From assembly GCF_900129365.1 (NCBI RefSeq), contig NZ_FQVM01000034.1, forward strand, positions 1 through 24,855: 24,855 nt of DNA, in the 5' to 3' direction. The stretch comes from Clostridium fallax. GTDB lineage: Bacteria > Bacillota > Clostridia > Clostridiales > Clostridiaceae. The position numbers were made by a program, and so were the translations under genes. The notes beneath the pieces were generated by a model. The model saw nothing but the letters and a program-made list of their open reading frames with translations, had not been told where the DNA came from and did no database searches. The number at the start of each line of letters is the position of its first letter. Positions within the stretch are counted from its first letter, which is position 1. This document shows positions 16,292-24,022 of this stretch, piece by piece.

Positions 16292-17527
16292 ATGGGTTTA
16301 AATTTTTTTAAGGAATATTCTATTCCTAAAAAAATATTCATTTTGAATAATGAACATATACAAAATATCAAAGAAGTAAAGGAGGTTTCTGTATACTTAT
16401 CACAAGGTGATAATCTTTGCAATCCTGTTGTTTCAAAAGGAGAAAAGGTTTCAGCTAAACAAATAATAGGAGAACCTTTAAATGATTTATCATGCTTTGT
16501 TCACAGTCCTATAAATGGAGTAGTTAAGGAAATTAAAGACTTCATAAACTCAAAAGGCGAAAAAACATATGTATTAACTATAGAAGCTACAGAAGATACC
16601 TTTGAAGAGATTAAAACTGAAATAGTTTATAGCTCAAAAGATGAAGCTTATGAGTTAATAAAAAGATTAGGAATAATGAACTATGAAAAGAATTTAGCTA
16701 GTCTTTATAGTGATCTAAAATCTGTAGGAAATAATGACAAGCTATTTATAAGAGCTTATGATTTTGAACCGAATTTTTTAGATATCATTTTAAGTGAAGA
16801 AAATATAAAAGGCTTAAAAGAAGCTATAAAGGTATTAAAAACTATAACAAAGGAAATAACTTTTGTTGTGGCTAAAAATAGCAATATAAAAAACAAAGTA
16901 GAAAATATCGCAAAAGAAAATGGTGTAAATCTATTAACTATAGGAAAATCAGTTCCTGTAGGTGCAGAAAAAAGATTTATAAAAACTAATTCAAAAATAA
17001 ATTTAATAAATTTAAAAGCTTTAATTTCTTTGGGAAATTGTATCATGTCAAAAGGTCCTTCAGTAGATGAAACTATTTCTCTAACTGCTTTTGGAATTAG
17101 TGATAATAGAGTAATTAATGTTTTAAATGGAACAAAAATAATAGATATAATTTCAGCTTTAAATATAGATGAAAGTAAAATATCAAAAGTTGTTCAAGGT
17201 GGAGCTTTATCTGGAGAAGCTATGATATCTTTAGATTCAGTAATTCAAAAGGGCTACAGAGCTTTAATCTTATTAGATGAAAAATTATCAAAAGAAAAGA
17301 ATGAAAATAATTGTATTAGATGTGGCAAATGTGCAAGAGTTTGTCCTCAAAAGTTATATCCTAATAAGTTAGTTGTATATGGAAGAAAAAGAGATTTTGA
17401 AAACTTTTTAAAGTTTAAAGGTGAAGAATGTATAAATTGTGGACTATGTAGTTATGTATGTCCTTCAAATATTTCATTATCAAAGTCTATTAGTACGGCT
17501 AAAGTAGTACTTAAAAACAGAAAGTAG
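16292..17527 (+). CDS. rnfC: RnfC subunit of the Rnf complex, with degenerate NADH/FMN site
   Basis: RnfC is the peripheral cytoplasmic subunit that normally meets NAD+. The 411 residues from this start align in order with the family: a biotinyl-like N-terminal fold (PVVSKGEKV...CFVHSPINGVV, about 45-78), the NuoF-like core, VPVGAEKRFIK (221-231), and two [4Fe-4S] motifs at Cys341/344/347/351 and Cys380/383/386/390. Several signatures are missing. The N-terminal GGIHP is gone, the glycine-rich GGAGFPT loop reads GIMNYEKNLASLYSDLK (127-143), ECEP reads DFEP (157-160), and GGPMMG reads GGALSG. The frame is continuous, so this is divergence and not a frameshift. GGAGG lies 7 nt before the ATG at 16292; an ATG 18 bp upstream lies ahead of that site and is unlikely. 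It is the first gene of rnfCDGEAB. Confidence 0.88.
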   Translation: MGLNFFKEYSIPKKIFILNNEHIQNIKEVKEVSVYLSQGDNLCNPVVSKGEKVSAKQIIGEPLNDLSCFVHSPINGVVKEIKDFINSKGEKTYVLTIEATEDTFEEIKTEIVYSSKDEAYELIKRLGIMNYEKNLASLYSDLKSVGNNDKLFIRAYDFEPNFLDIILSEENIKGLKEAIKVLKTITKEITFVVAKNSNIKNKVENIAKENGVNLLTIGKSVPVGAEKRFIKTNSKINLINLKALISLGNCIMSKGPSVDETISLTAFGISDNRVINVLNGTKIIDIISALNIDESKISKVVQGGALSGEAMISLDSVIQKGYRALILLDEKLSKEKNENNCIRCGKCARVCPQKLYPNKLVVYGRKRDFENFLKFKGEECINCGLCSYVCPSNISLSKSISTAKVVLKNRK

Positions 17528-17539
17528 GAGGGAATATAA

Positions 17540-18451
17540 ATGACAGAGAAGCTTTTAAAAGTTTCACCAGCTCCTCACTTTAAATTTAGTGAAAAAATTA
17601 ATACTTTAATGTTAGATGTAATTATAGCATTATTACCTGCAGCTGGAGCTGGAATTTACTTTTATGGAATGGATGCAGTGAAAATAATGGCTACTGCTAT
17701 TATTTGTAGTGTAGGGTCAGAGTTTTTATGGAATTTATTATTAAAGAAGAAACAAACTATAGGGGACTTAAGTGCAGTAGTAACAGGACTTGTACTTTCA
17801 TTAATATTACCAACTTATGTTCCATTATGGATTCCTGCAATAGGAGCAATATTTGCAATTATAGTTGTTAAACAATTTTTTGGTGGACTTGGACAAAACT
17901 TTATGAATCCATCAGCTGCTGCAAAGGTATTTTTAATTGCAGCATGGGCAGGAGTTATGGCGAAACCAGTAGTAGATACAGTTGCTTCAGCAAGTAAATC
18001 AGCAGCAAAGGTTACTCCAACTCTTTGGGAAATTTTTGTTGGACAAGCACAAGGAAATATTGGTGAAACTTCAATGCTAGCTTTAGTTATAGGTGGAGTT
18101 TATTTGCTATGTAGAAGAACTATAAGCTTAAGAATTCCTGTAAGCTTTTTAGCAACAACTACAATAATGAGTTATGTAATAACAAGAAAAGGATTCTTTA
18201 TGGGAGATCCTATAGATGGACTTTTAGTAGGTGCTATAGTATTAGCTGCTATTTTTATGGCAACAGATTATGCATCATCACCAATGACACCAGTTGGACA
18301 AATAATTTTTGGTATAGGTTGTGGAATATTCACAATGGTATTTAAAGTTTATGGATATAATCCAGATGGTCCATTTTATGCAATTATATTAATGAACTTA
18401 TTTGCACCATTAATTGAATACTTTACTACTCCAAAGAGAAAAGAGGTGTAA
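17540..18451 (+). CDS. rnfD: RnfD, membrane subunit with covalent FMN
   Basis: The 303-residue integral membrane protein has many hydrophobic helices and is homologous to NqrB. GNIGETSMLAL (172-182) matches the site where FMN is attached by a phosphoester bond to Thr, here Thr177. FGGLGQNFMNPSAAAKVF (about 114-131) and ATDYASSPMTP (about 241-251) are further family signatures. RnfD is part of the ion path and relays electrons in the membrane. AGGAGGG precedes the ATG and overlaps the end of rnfC; rnfG begins 5 bp after the stop. Nothing is missing compared with relatives. Confidence 0.93.
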   Translation: MTEKLLKVSPAPHFKFSEKINTLMLDVIIALLPAAGAGIYFYGMDAVKIMATAIICSVGSEFLWNLLLKKKQTIGDLSAVVTGLVLSLILPTYVPLWIPAIGAIFAIIVVKQFFGGLGQNFMNPSAAAKVFLIAAWAGVMAKPVVDTVASASKSAAKVTPTLWEIFVGQAQGNIGETSMLALVIGGVYLLCRRTISLRIPVSFLATTTIMSYVITRKGFFMGDPIDGLLVGAIVLAAIFMATDYASSPMTPVGQIIFGIGCGIFTMVFKVYGYNPDGPFYAIILMNLFAPLIEYFTTPKRKEV

Positions 18452-18456
18452 GGGTA

Positions 18457-19362
18457 ATGAAAGAAAACATAAAGTTAGGAATAATTTTACTTATAATAAC
18501 ATCAATTGCAGGATTTTGTCTTTCAATAGCTAATGGAGCTACTAAAGATATAATTGCTGAAAATTCTAAAGTTAATAAAGAAGATTTAAAAATTGTATTA
18601 CCTGGAGCTGACAAAATTAAAGATGCTGGAGTGGAATTTTCAGATCCAATTAATGAAGTATATGAAGCTTATAAAGGTTCAGAAATGGTTGGATATGTAA
18701 TTAAAGTTACTTCAAAGGGATTCCATGGTCCAGTAGACATAATGGTAGCTATTTCAAAGGATGATAAGTTAACAGGAATAAAAATATTATCTCAATCAGA
18801 AACACCAGGTGTTGGTGCAAAGGTAGCAGAGGATAAATTTACTTCAAGATTTAAAAATATTCCAATAAGGAATGGAGTTAAGATGGTTAAAAAAGCTCCT
18901 TCAAAGGATAATGAAGTAGAGAGTATATCCGGTGCAACTATTTCTTCTAATGCTGTAGGAAAGGGAGTTTCTGAAGCAGTTAAATTCTATATGCAAACAA
19001 TAAAAGGTGAAGATGCAGGAAACGAAAAGCTTGAAGAATCAACAGATGGAACTTCAGGAGCTTCAGAAGAAACTAAGAAAGAAGAAAAGAAGACTCCAGA
19101 AAAAGTTGATGGAGAAAGTGGTGCATCTTTAGAAGAGAATAAAAAAGAGGAAGCAAAATCAACAGATGGAACTTCAGGAGCTTCAGAAGAAGAAAGTAAA
19201 AAGGAAGAAGTAAAATCAGTTGATGGAAACTCAGGAGCTTCAGAAGAAGGTAAAAAAGAAGAGAAAAATACAAAAAAAGAAGAAATTAAGCAAACAGATG
19301 GTGAATCAGGGGCATCTGTAAGTTTAAATAATGATTCTTTAAAGTTAGCGTTAGCTAGATAG
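18457..19362 (+). CDS. rnfG: RnfG, flavin-carrying subunit with a five-repeat C-terminal tail
   Basis: RnfG has one N-terminal membrane helix (about 7-25) and an outward-facing FMN-binding domain (about 65-180). Its attachment motif SISGAT (156-161) places FMN on Thr161, a job done by ApbE in other bacteria. Typical clostridial RnfG proteins end near residue 190. This 301-residue one continues with a Lys/Glu-rich, probably unfolded tail (about 190-290) containing five DGxSGAS units at 197-203, 218-224, 237-243, 256-262 and 281-287, with x being T, E, T, N and E. Each unit resembles the ApbE target motif (D-g-x-[ST]-[SG]-A-[ST]), with Ser in the acceptor place. The rnfD stop is 5 bp upstream, and GAGGTG within rnfD is the ribosome site. 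Gene identity is secure; the tail function is inferred. Confidence 0.93.
   Translation: MKENIKLGIILLIITSIAGFCLSIANGATKDIIAENSKVNKEDLKIVLPGADKIKDAGVEFSDPINEVYEAYKGSEMVGYVIKVTSKGFHGPVDIMVAISKDDKLTGIKILSQSETPGVGAKVAEDKFTSRFKNIPIRNGVKMVKKAPSKDNEVESISGATISSNAVGKGVSEAVKFYMQTIKGEDAGNEKLEESTDGTSGASEETKKEEKKTPEKVDGESGASLEENKKEEAKSTDGTSGASEEESKKEEVKSVDGNSGASEEGKKEEKNTKKEEIKQTDGESGASVSLNNDSLKLALAR
19037..19317 (+). repeat. Tandem-like repeats in the rnfG tail
   Basis: Five related units encode DGxSGAS at intervals of 21, 19, 19 and 25 codons. Two of them share an exact 35-bp direct repeat (19037-19071 and 19157-19191). The linkers vary in length and sequence while the seven-residue core stays fixed. 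Confidence 0.9.
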
Positions 19363-19373
19363 GAGGTAGAGGG

Positions 19374-20057
19374 ATGAATAAACTTTTAGAAAGATTAAAA
19401 AATGGTATCATCACTGAAAACCCTATATTTGTACAAGTATTAGCTATGTGTCCTACTTTAGCAGTTACATCAAGTGGAAAAAACGCTTTAGGAATGGGTA
19501 TAGCCACTACTGTAGTTTTAATATTTTCAAACTTTTTAATATCAGCTTTAAGAAAATTAATACCAGAGAAAATACGTATACCGGCATACATTGTTGTAAT
19601 AGCATCTTTTGTTACAATTGTAGATATGATTTTACATGCTTATGTTCAAGGATTATATAATTCACTTGGTATATTTATACCTCTAATTGTTGTTAACTGT
19701 GTAATACTAGGTAGGGCCGAAGCTTACGCTTCAAAAAACCCAATACTTCCTTCAATATTTGATGGATTAGGAATGGGATTAGGATTTACACTAGCTTTAA
19801 CTATAGTAGGTGCTATAAGAGAATTTATAGGTGCAGGAGCTATATTTGGTTTTATGATTATGCCAGAAAGCTATAAACCAGCTTCAATAATGATATTAGC
19901 TCCAGGAGCTTTCTTTACATTAGGATTATTAATGACTTTAATAAATTATGTAAATATTAAAAAAGCTAAAAAACTAGGTCAAGAACCAAAAGCTCTTGAA
20001 CATGATTGCGGAAGTTGTGGTTTAAATTGCGGTTCTTGTGATAAAGAGGAAAAATAA
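19374..20057 (+). CDS. rnfE: RnfE membrane subunit with a Cys-rich C-terminus
   Basis: The 227-residue protein is one of the inverted pair RnfA/RnfE, each with six membrane helices. The pair jointly holds an iron-sulfur cluster in the membrane through conserved Cys. Here these are Cys26 (in AMCPTLAV) and Cys109 (in VVNCVILGRAEA). After the last helix a tail carries Cys212, 215, 219 and 222 (CGSCGLNCGSC), which looks able to bind a metal or cluster. The start has AGGAGGT at good spacing, right after the rnfG stop. Confidence 0.93.
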   Translation: MNKLLERLKNGIITENPIFVQVLAMCPTLAVTSSGKNALGMGIATTVVLIFSNFLISALRKLIPEKIRIPAYIVVIASFVTIVDMILHAYVQGLYNSLGIFIPLIVVNCVILGRAEAYASKNPILPSIFDGLGMGLGFTLALTIVGAIREFIGAGAIFGFMIMPESYKPASIMILAPGAFFTLGLLMTLINYVNIKKAKKLGQEPKALEHDCGSCGLNCGSCDKEEK

Positions 20058-20082
20058 TAGATAGAGAAGAAAGGTGAATGCA

Positions 20083-20661
20083 ATGAATTTATTTCTTATA
20101 TTTATAGGTTCAATGCTAGTTAATAACTTTGTTCTTTCAAAATTCTTAGGAATATGTTCATTTTTAGGAGTTTCAAAGAAAAAAGATGCTGCCTTTGGTA
20201 TGGGTTTAGCAGTTACTTTTGTTATGTTACTAGCATCAATTATGTCATATGTAGTATATAACTATATACTGATACCATTTAATATAGAATATTTATCAAC
20301 TATAGCCTTTGTATTAGTTATAGCTGCTTTAGTTCAATTTGTTGAGATGGTTATAAAGAAAAAAAGCCCAGGACTTTATAAAGCTTTAGGAATTTATTTA
20401 CCACTTATAACAACAAACTGTGCAGTTTTAGGAATGGCTGTTTTAAATAAAACAGAAGGATATAACTTAATCCAATCAATAATAAATGCTTTAGGAGCAG
20501 CTTTAGGATATATGCTTTCAATTGTATTACTTTCATTTATTAGAGAGAGAATAGATAGCAATGAAAATATTCCAGAAGCGTTAAGAGGACTACCAATAAC
20601 ATTGTTTACAGCAGGTTTAATGTCTATAGCCTTCTTAGGTTTCCAAGGCTTAATACATTAG
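20083..20661 (+). CDS. rnfA: RnfA membrane subunit
   Basis: The 192-residue, six-helix membrane protein is the partner of RnfE in opposite orientation. Its cluster ligands are Cys25 (in GICSFLGV) and Cys113 (in TTNCAVLG). It takes part in electron transfer across the membrane and in ion pumping. A GTG at 20074 would add three residues, but it lies within the ribosome site AAAGGTG, so the ATG at 20083 is preferred. The length is normal. Confidence 0.95.
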   Translation: MNLFLIFIGSMLVNNFVLSKFLGICSFLGVSKKKDAAFGMGLAVTFVMLLASIMSYVVYNYILIPFNIEYLSTIAFVLVIAALVQFVEMVIKKKSPGLYKALGIYLPLITTNCAVLGMAVLNKTEGYNLIQSIINALGAALGYMLSIVLLSFIRERIDSNENIPEALRGLPITLFTAGLMSIAFLGFQGLIH

Positions 20662-20674
20662 GAGGTGCTAAGGA

Positions 20675-21469
20675 ATGGAATTAAATAGTGTTTTATCTTC
20701 AGTACTTAGTTTAGGAGGATTAGGCCTTCTATTTGGAGTTTTATTAGGATATGCTTCAAAAAAATTTGAAGTTAAAGTAGATGAAAGAATACCTAAGGTA
20801 AGAGAAGTTTTACCAGGAGCTAACTGTGGAGGATGCGGATATGCAGGTTGTGATGCTTACGCAGCTGCAGTTGTTGAAGATGGTGCTTCACCATCAGCTT
20901 GTTCTGTTGGAGGAAGTAAAGTGGCAGAAGAAATAGGTACTATTTTAGGAATAAAAGTTGATGAAACAGAGAAAATGACAGCTTTTGTAAAGTGTAAAGG
21001 TACTTGTGGAAAAGCGAAAAATAAGTATGAATATGAAGGAATAAAAGATTGTATAGAAGCTAATGAACTTATGGGAGGAGCTAAGGCTTGTTCTTATGGA
21101 TGTTTAGGTCTTGGAACTTGTGTTAGTGTATGTCAATTTGGAGCATTAGATATAGTAGATGGCGTTGCTAAGGTTAATAGAGAAAAGTGTACAAACTGTG
21201 GCGCTTGTATAGATATATGTCCAAAGGGACTTATAGAATCTGTACCATATTCAAAGAAAGTTAGAGTAGAATGTAACTCAAAGGATAATGGTAAAGTTGT
21301 AAGAGTAAATTGTAGTGCAGGATGTATAGGATGTAAGATTTGTGAAAAGAGTTGTCCTAAAGATGCTATAAAAGTAGTAGATAATGTGGCAAAAATAGAT
21401 TATACAAAATGTGTAAACTGTGGTATATGTGCACAAAAATGTCCTACTAAAGTAATAGTAAAATTATAA
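20675..21469 (+). CDS. rnfB: RnfB, ferredoxin-oxidising iron-sulfur subunit
   Basis: RnfB takes electrons from reduced ferredoxin on the cytoplasmic side. The 264 residues start with a membrane helix (about 8-27). A Cys motif follows, NCGGCGYAGC plus a later Cys near 76, typical of an RnfB cluster. Several [4Fe-4S] sets come next: CSYGCLGLGTCVSVC, CTNCGACIDICP, CIGCKICEKSCP and CVNCGICAQKCP. This multi-cluster clostridial form appears complete. AGGAGGTG lies at the end of rnfA. It is the last gene of the operon and a strong terminator follows. Because RnfB is intact while RnfC has lost its NADH loop, electron entry from ferredoxin looks preserved. Confidence 0.95.
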   Translation: MELNSVLSSVLSLGGLGLLFGVLLGYASKKFEVKVDERIPKVREVLPGANCGGCGYAGCDAYAAAVVEDGASPSACSVGGSKVAEEIGTILGIKVDETEKMTAFVKCKGTCGKAKNKYEYEGIKDCIEANELMGGAKACSYGCLGLGTCVSVCQFGALDIVDGVAKVNREKCTNCGACIDICPKGLIESVPYSKKVRVECNSKDNGKVVRVNCSAGCIGCKICEKSCPKDAIKVVDNVAKIDYTKCVNCGICAQKCPTKVIVKL

Positions 21470-21477
21470 TTTATTTA

Positions 21478-21525
21478 AAAGAAGTGATAAAAGGCATTTT
21501 ATTAAATACCTTTTATCACTTCTTT
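21478..21525 (+). terminator. Terminator of the rnf operon
   Basis: A perfect 17-bp stem (21478-21494 and 21509-21525) is followed by ATATTTTTTT. It closes rnfCDGEAB and separates it from fbp. Confidence 0.9.
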
Positions 21526-21674
21526 ATATTTTTTTAACAAATTAAAAATAAATTTAAGATATTTTAAACAAAACTGTAAAATTACAATGTAACAATTTTA
21601 TAGGAAAATATTGAGAATAAATTATTTTTATTATAAAGTATTGTTAAAGTATTAATTTTAAGGAGTTTAAGGGT

Positions 21675-23681
21675 ATGGATTTTGAAGATGATAGGATTGA
21701 TATAACAAATGAAGGGCAATTAAGATATTTAACTCTTTTATCGTATCAGTATCCTAATATTGCAGCGGCTAGTACAGAGATTATAAACCTGCAAGCCATA
21801 TTAAATTTACCTAAAGGAACTGAACATTTCTTAACAGATATACATGGAGAATATAGACCTTTTATACATGTATTAAAGAATGCGTCAGGAGTTATTAAAA
21901 GAAAAATTGAAAAGGTTTTTGGAAATTCTATTAGTGCAAAGGATAAAAAAAGTTTAGCAACTTTAATATATTATCCAGAACAAAAAATAGAATTAATATT
22001 AAAAGAAGAGGAGAATATTGATGATTGGTATAAGATAAACCTGTTTAGATTAATAGAATTATGTAGAGATGTTTCATCTAAATATACAAGATCTAAAGTA
22101 AGAAAGGCTCTTCCAAAGGATTTTGAATATATAATAGAAGAGCTCTTACATGAAAAACCTTCAGAAGTTGATAAAAAGGAATACTATAATGAAATTATAA
22201 ATACAATTATATCTATAGACAGAGCAAAGGATTTTATAACAGCATTATCTAATCTTATTCAAAGACTTGTAATAGATAGACTTCATATATTAGGAGATAT
22301 TTATGATAGAGGTCCTGGAGCTCATATAATTTTAGATTATCTTTCGGATTATCATTCAGTAGACTTTCAATGGGGAAATCATGACATAGTTTGGATGGGA
22401 GCAGCAGCAGGTTCTGAGGTCTGTATAGCTAATGTTTTGAGGATTTCAGCAAGATATGCTAATTTAGATACTGTTGAAGACGGTTATGGAATTAATATGT
22501 TGCCTTTAGCAACTTTTGCTTTAGATTTTTATAAAAATGATCCATGCAATAGTTTTAAACCTAAACTTTCTGATGGAGATAATTATTCAGTGAAGGAAAT
22601 ACAGCTTATTTCTAAAATGCATAAGGCAATAGCGATAATACAATTTAAATTAGAAGGACAGCTTATCAAAAGAAGAAGAGAATTTAATCTTAATAATAGA
22701 TTAATGCTAGATAAAATAGATTATTCAAAGGGAACTATTTCATTGGATGGAAAGGAATATGAATTAAATGATAAAAATTTTCCAACTATAAATCCTAAAA
22801 GTCCTTATGATCTTACAAAGGAAGAACAAGATTTAATTTATAAACTAAAATCTTCTTTTGTAAATAGTGACAAGCTTCAAAAACATATAAGATTCTTATA
22901 TGCTAAGGGTAGTATGTATTTAAGGTTTAATGGAAATCTATTATTCCATGGTTCAATACCTATTACAGAAACTGGTAATTTTAAAGAGGTGGAGATAAAG
23001 GGACATAAATATAAAGGAAAAGCTCTTTTAGACGAACTAGATAGAATAGCAAGAGTAGGATATTTTTCTAAAAGAAATTCTAAGGAAAAAGAATATGGTG
23101 AAGATATGCTTTGGTATTTGTGGTTATCACCGAATTCACCTCTTTTTGGGAAGGATAAAATGACTACTTTTGAAAGATATTTTATAAATGATAAGAGAAC
23201 TCATAAAGAAAATAAAACTTTATACTATAAACTTACTGAGTCTGAGGAGATATGCAATAAAATAATAAAGGAATTTGGTCTTAATGTAGAAGAATCTCAT
23301 ATAATAAATGGTCATGTTCCTGTGGAAAGTAAAAAAGGAGAAAGTCCAATAAAAGCTAATGGAAAATTATTGATAATAGATGGAGGATTTTCAAGAGCTT
23401 ATCAAGGAAAAACAGGAATAGGAGGATACACTTTAATATATAATTCTATGGGACTTCAATTAGTGTCTCATGAACCTTTTAAAACTATAGAAGATGCAGT
23501 TTTAGAAGAAACAGATATTTTATCATCAACAGTGATTTTAGAAAGACAAAGTGAAAGAAAAACTGTTGGAGATACAGATGTTGGTAAAAGTTTAAAACTT
23601 CAAATAGATGAATTGAAAAAACTTCTAATTGCATATAGAAAAGGTTTAATTAATGAGAAAATTGAAAAGAACAATAAATAA
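21675..23681 (+). CDS. fbp: Fructose-1,6-bisphosphatase class III
   Basis: This 668-residue enzyme of gluconeogenesis removes the 1-phosphate of fructose 1,6-bisphosphate. Class III is the Firmicutes form and belongs to the calcineurin-like metallophosphoesterases. The metal motifs are DIHGEY (55-60), GDIYDRGP (207-214), GNHD (234-237) and NGHVPV near the C-terminal third. The length is typical. AAGGAG lies about 9 nt ahead of the ATG. Two small genes follow after 50 and 36 bp with no clear terminator between them, so they are probably cotranscribed. Confidence 0.95.
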   Translation: MDFEDDRIDITNEGQLRYLTLLSYQYPNIAAASTEIINLQAILNLPKGTEHFLTDIHGEYRPFIHVLKNASGVIKRKIEKVFGNSISAKDKKSLATLIYYPEQKIELILKEEENIDDWYKINLFRLIELCRDVSSKYTRSKVRKALPKDFEYIIEELLHEKPSEVDKKEYYNEIINTIISIDRAKDFITALSNLIQRLVIDRLHILGDIYDRGPGAHIILDYLSDYHSVDFQWGNHDIVWMGAAAGSEVCIANVLRISARYANLDTVEDGYGINMLPLATFALDFYKNDPCNSFKPKLSDGDNYSVKEIQLISKMHKAIAIIQFKLEGQLIKRRREFNLNNRLMLDKIDYSKGTISLDGKEYELNDKNFPTINPKSPYDLTKEEQDLIYKLKSSFVNSDKLQKHIRFLYAKGSMYLRFNGNLLFHGSIPITETGNFKEVEIKGHKYKGKALLDELDRIARVGYFSKRNSKEKEYGEDMLWYLWLSPNSPLFGKDKMTTFERYFINDKRTHKENKTLYYKLTESEEICNKIIKEFGLNVEESHIINGHVPVESKKGESPIKANGKLLIIDGGFSRAYQGKTGIGGYTLIYNSMGLQLVSHEPFKTIEDAVLEETDILSSTVILERQSERKTVGDTDVGKSLKLQIDELKKLLIAYRKGLINEKIEKNNK

Positions 23682-23731
23682 ATTTAAATAGCACTTTTAA
23701 GTACATAACTATATTTTTAGGAGGTGAATCT

Positions 23732-23986
23732 TTGGAAAAATATTATTCAAATAATTCTCTTATAAAAAAGATGTTATTTAAAATACTTATGGTTAATACA
23801 GTTTTTGATTCAGAAGATGAGGACTATGTTACCTTAGCTACCTGTAGAAATGAAGAGGGAAAAATAGAGACAATTTCTATTGATGATTTTTATATAGAAG
23901 GAGATGTTGATATTTTAGAAGGGGCTTTATTAGAAATAGAGGTAATTGAAGGAGGAGATTATATAGGTCATATTTTTAAAAGTTAA
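23732..23986 (+). CDS. Small acidic protein of unknown function
   Basis: I do not recognise this 84-residue protein. The start codon is TTG, supported by TAGGAGGTGA about 6 nt upstream. The first 23 residues are basic and partly hydrophobic, and the rest is acidic (rich in Asp and Glu) with a predicted beta character, including an EGALLEIEVIEGGDYIG stretch. No signal peptide or metal motif is evident. It follows fbp by 50 bp and precedes the S51-like gene by 36 bp, so the three probably form one transcript, but a shared task cannot be read from the sequence. Confidence 0.7.
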   Translation: MEKYYSNNSLIKKMLFKILMVNTVFDSEDEDYVTLATCRNEEGKIETISIDDFYIEGDVDILEGALLEIEVIEGGDYIGHIFKS

Positions 23987-24022
23987 TGTTTTTTAACAAA
24001 AGAATTTTAAGGGGGCTAATTT

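Noticed and set aside
16640..16800. Frameshift as cause of the missing GGAGFPT loop in RnfC
   Set aside because: The frame is unbroken and residues on both sides align in order with the family (LIKRLGI before, RAYDFEP after), so substitution fits better than a frameshift.
16292..17527. PrdC (proline reductase partner) instead of RnfC
   Set aside because: It leads a complete rnfDGEAB set directly, and no proline reductase gene or selenocysteine signal is present.
19073..19273. Minus-strand reading frame opposite the rnfG tail (66 residues, Leu/Phe-rich)
   Set aside because: It is only the mirror of the Glu/Lys/Ser-rich repeats and has no ribosome site or family likeness.
19037..19317. CRISPR-like or regulatory repeat array in the rnfG region
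   Set aside because: The repeats are in frame, code for a constant peptide core, and have linkers of unequal length, so they are coding repeats.
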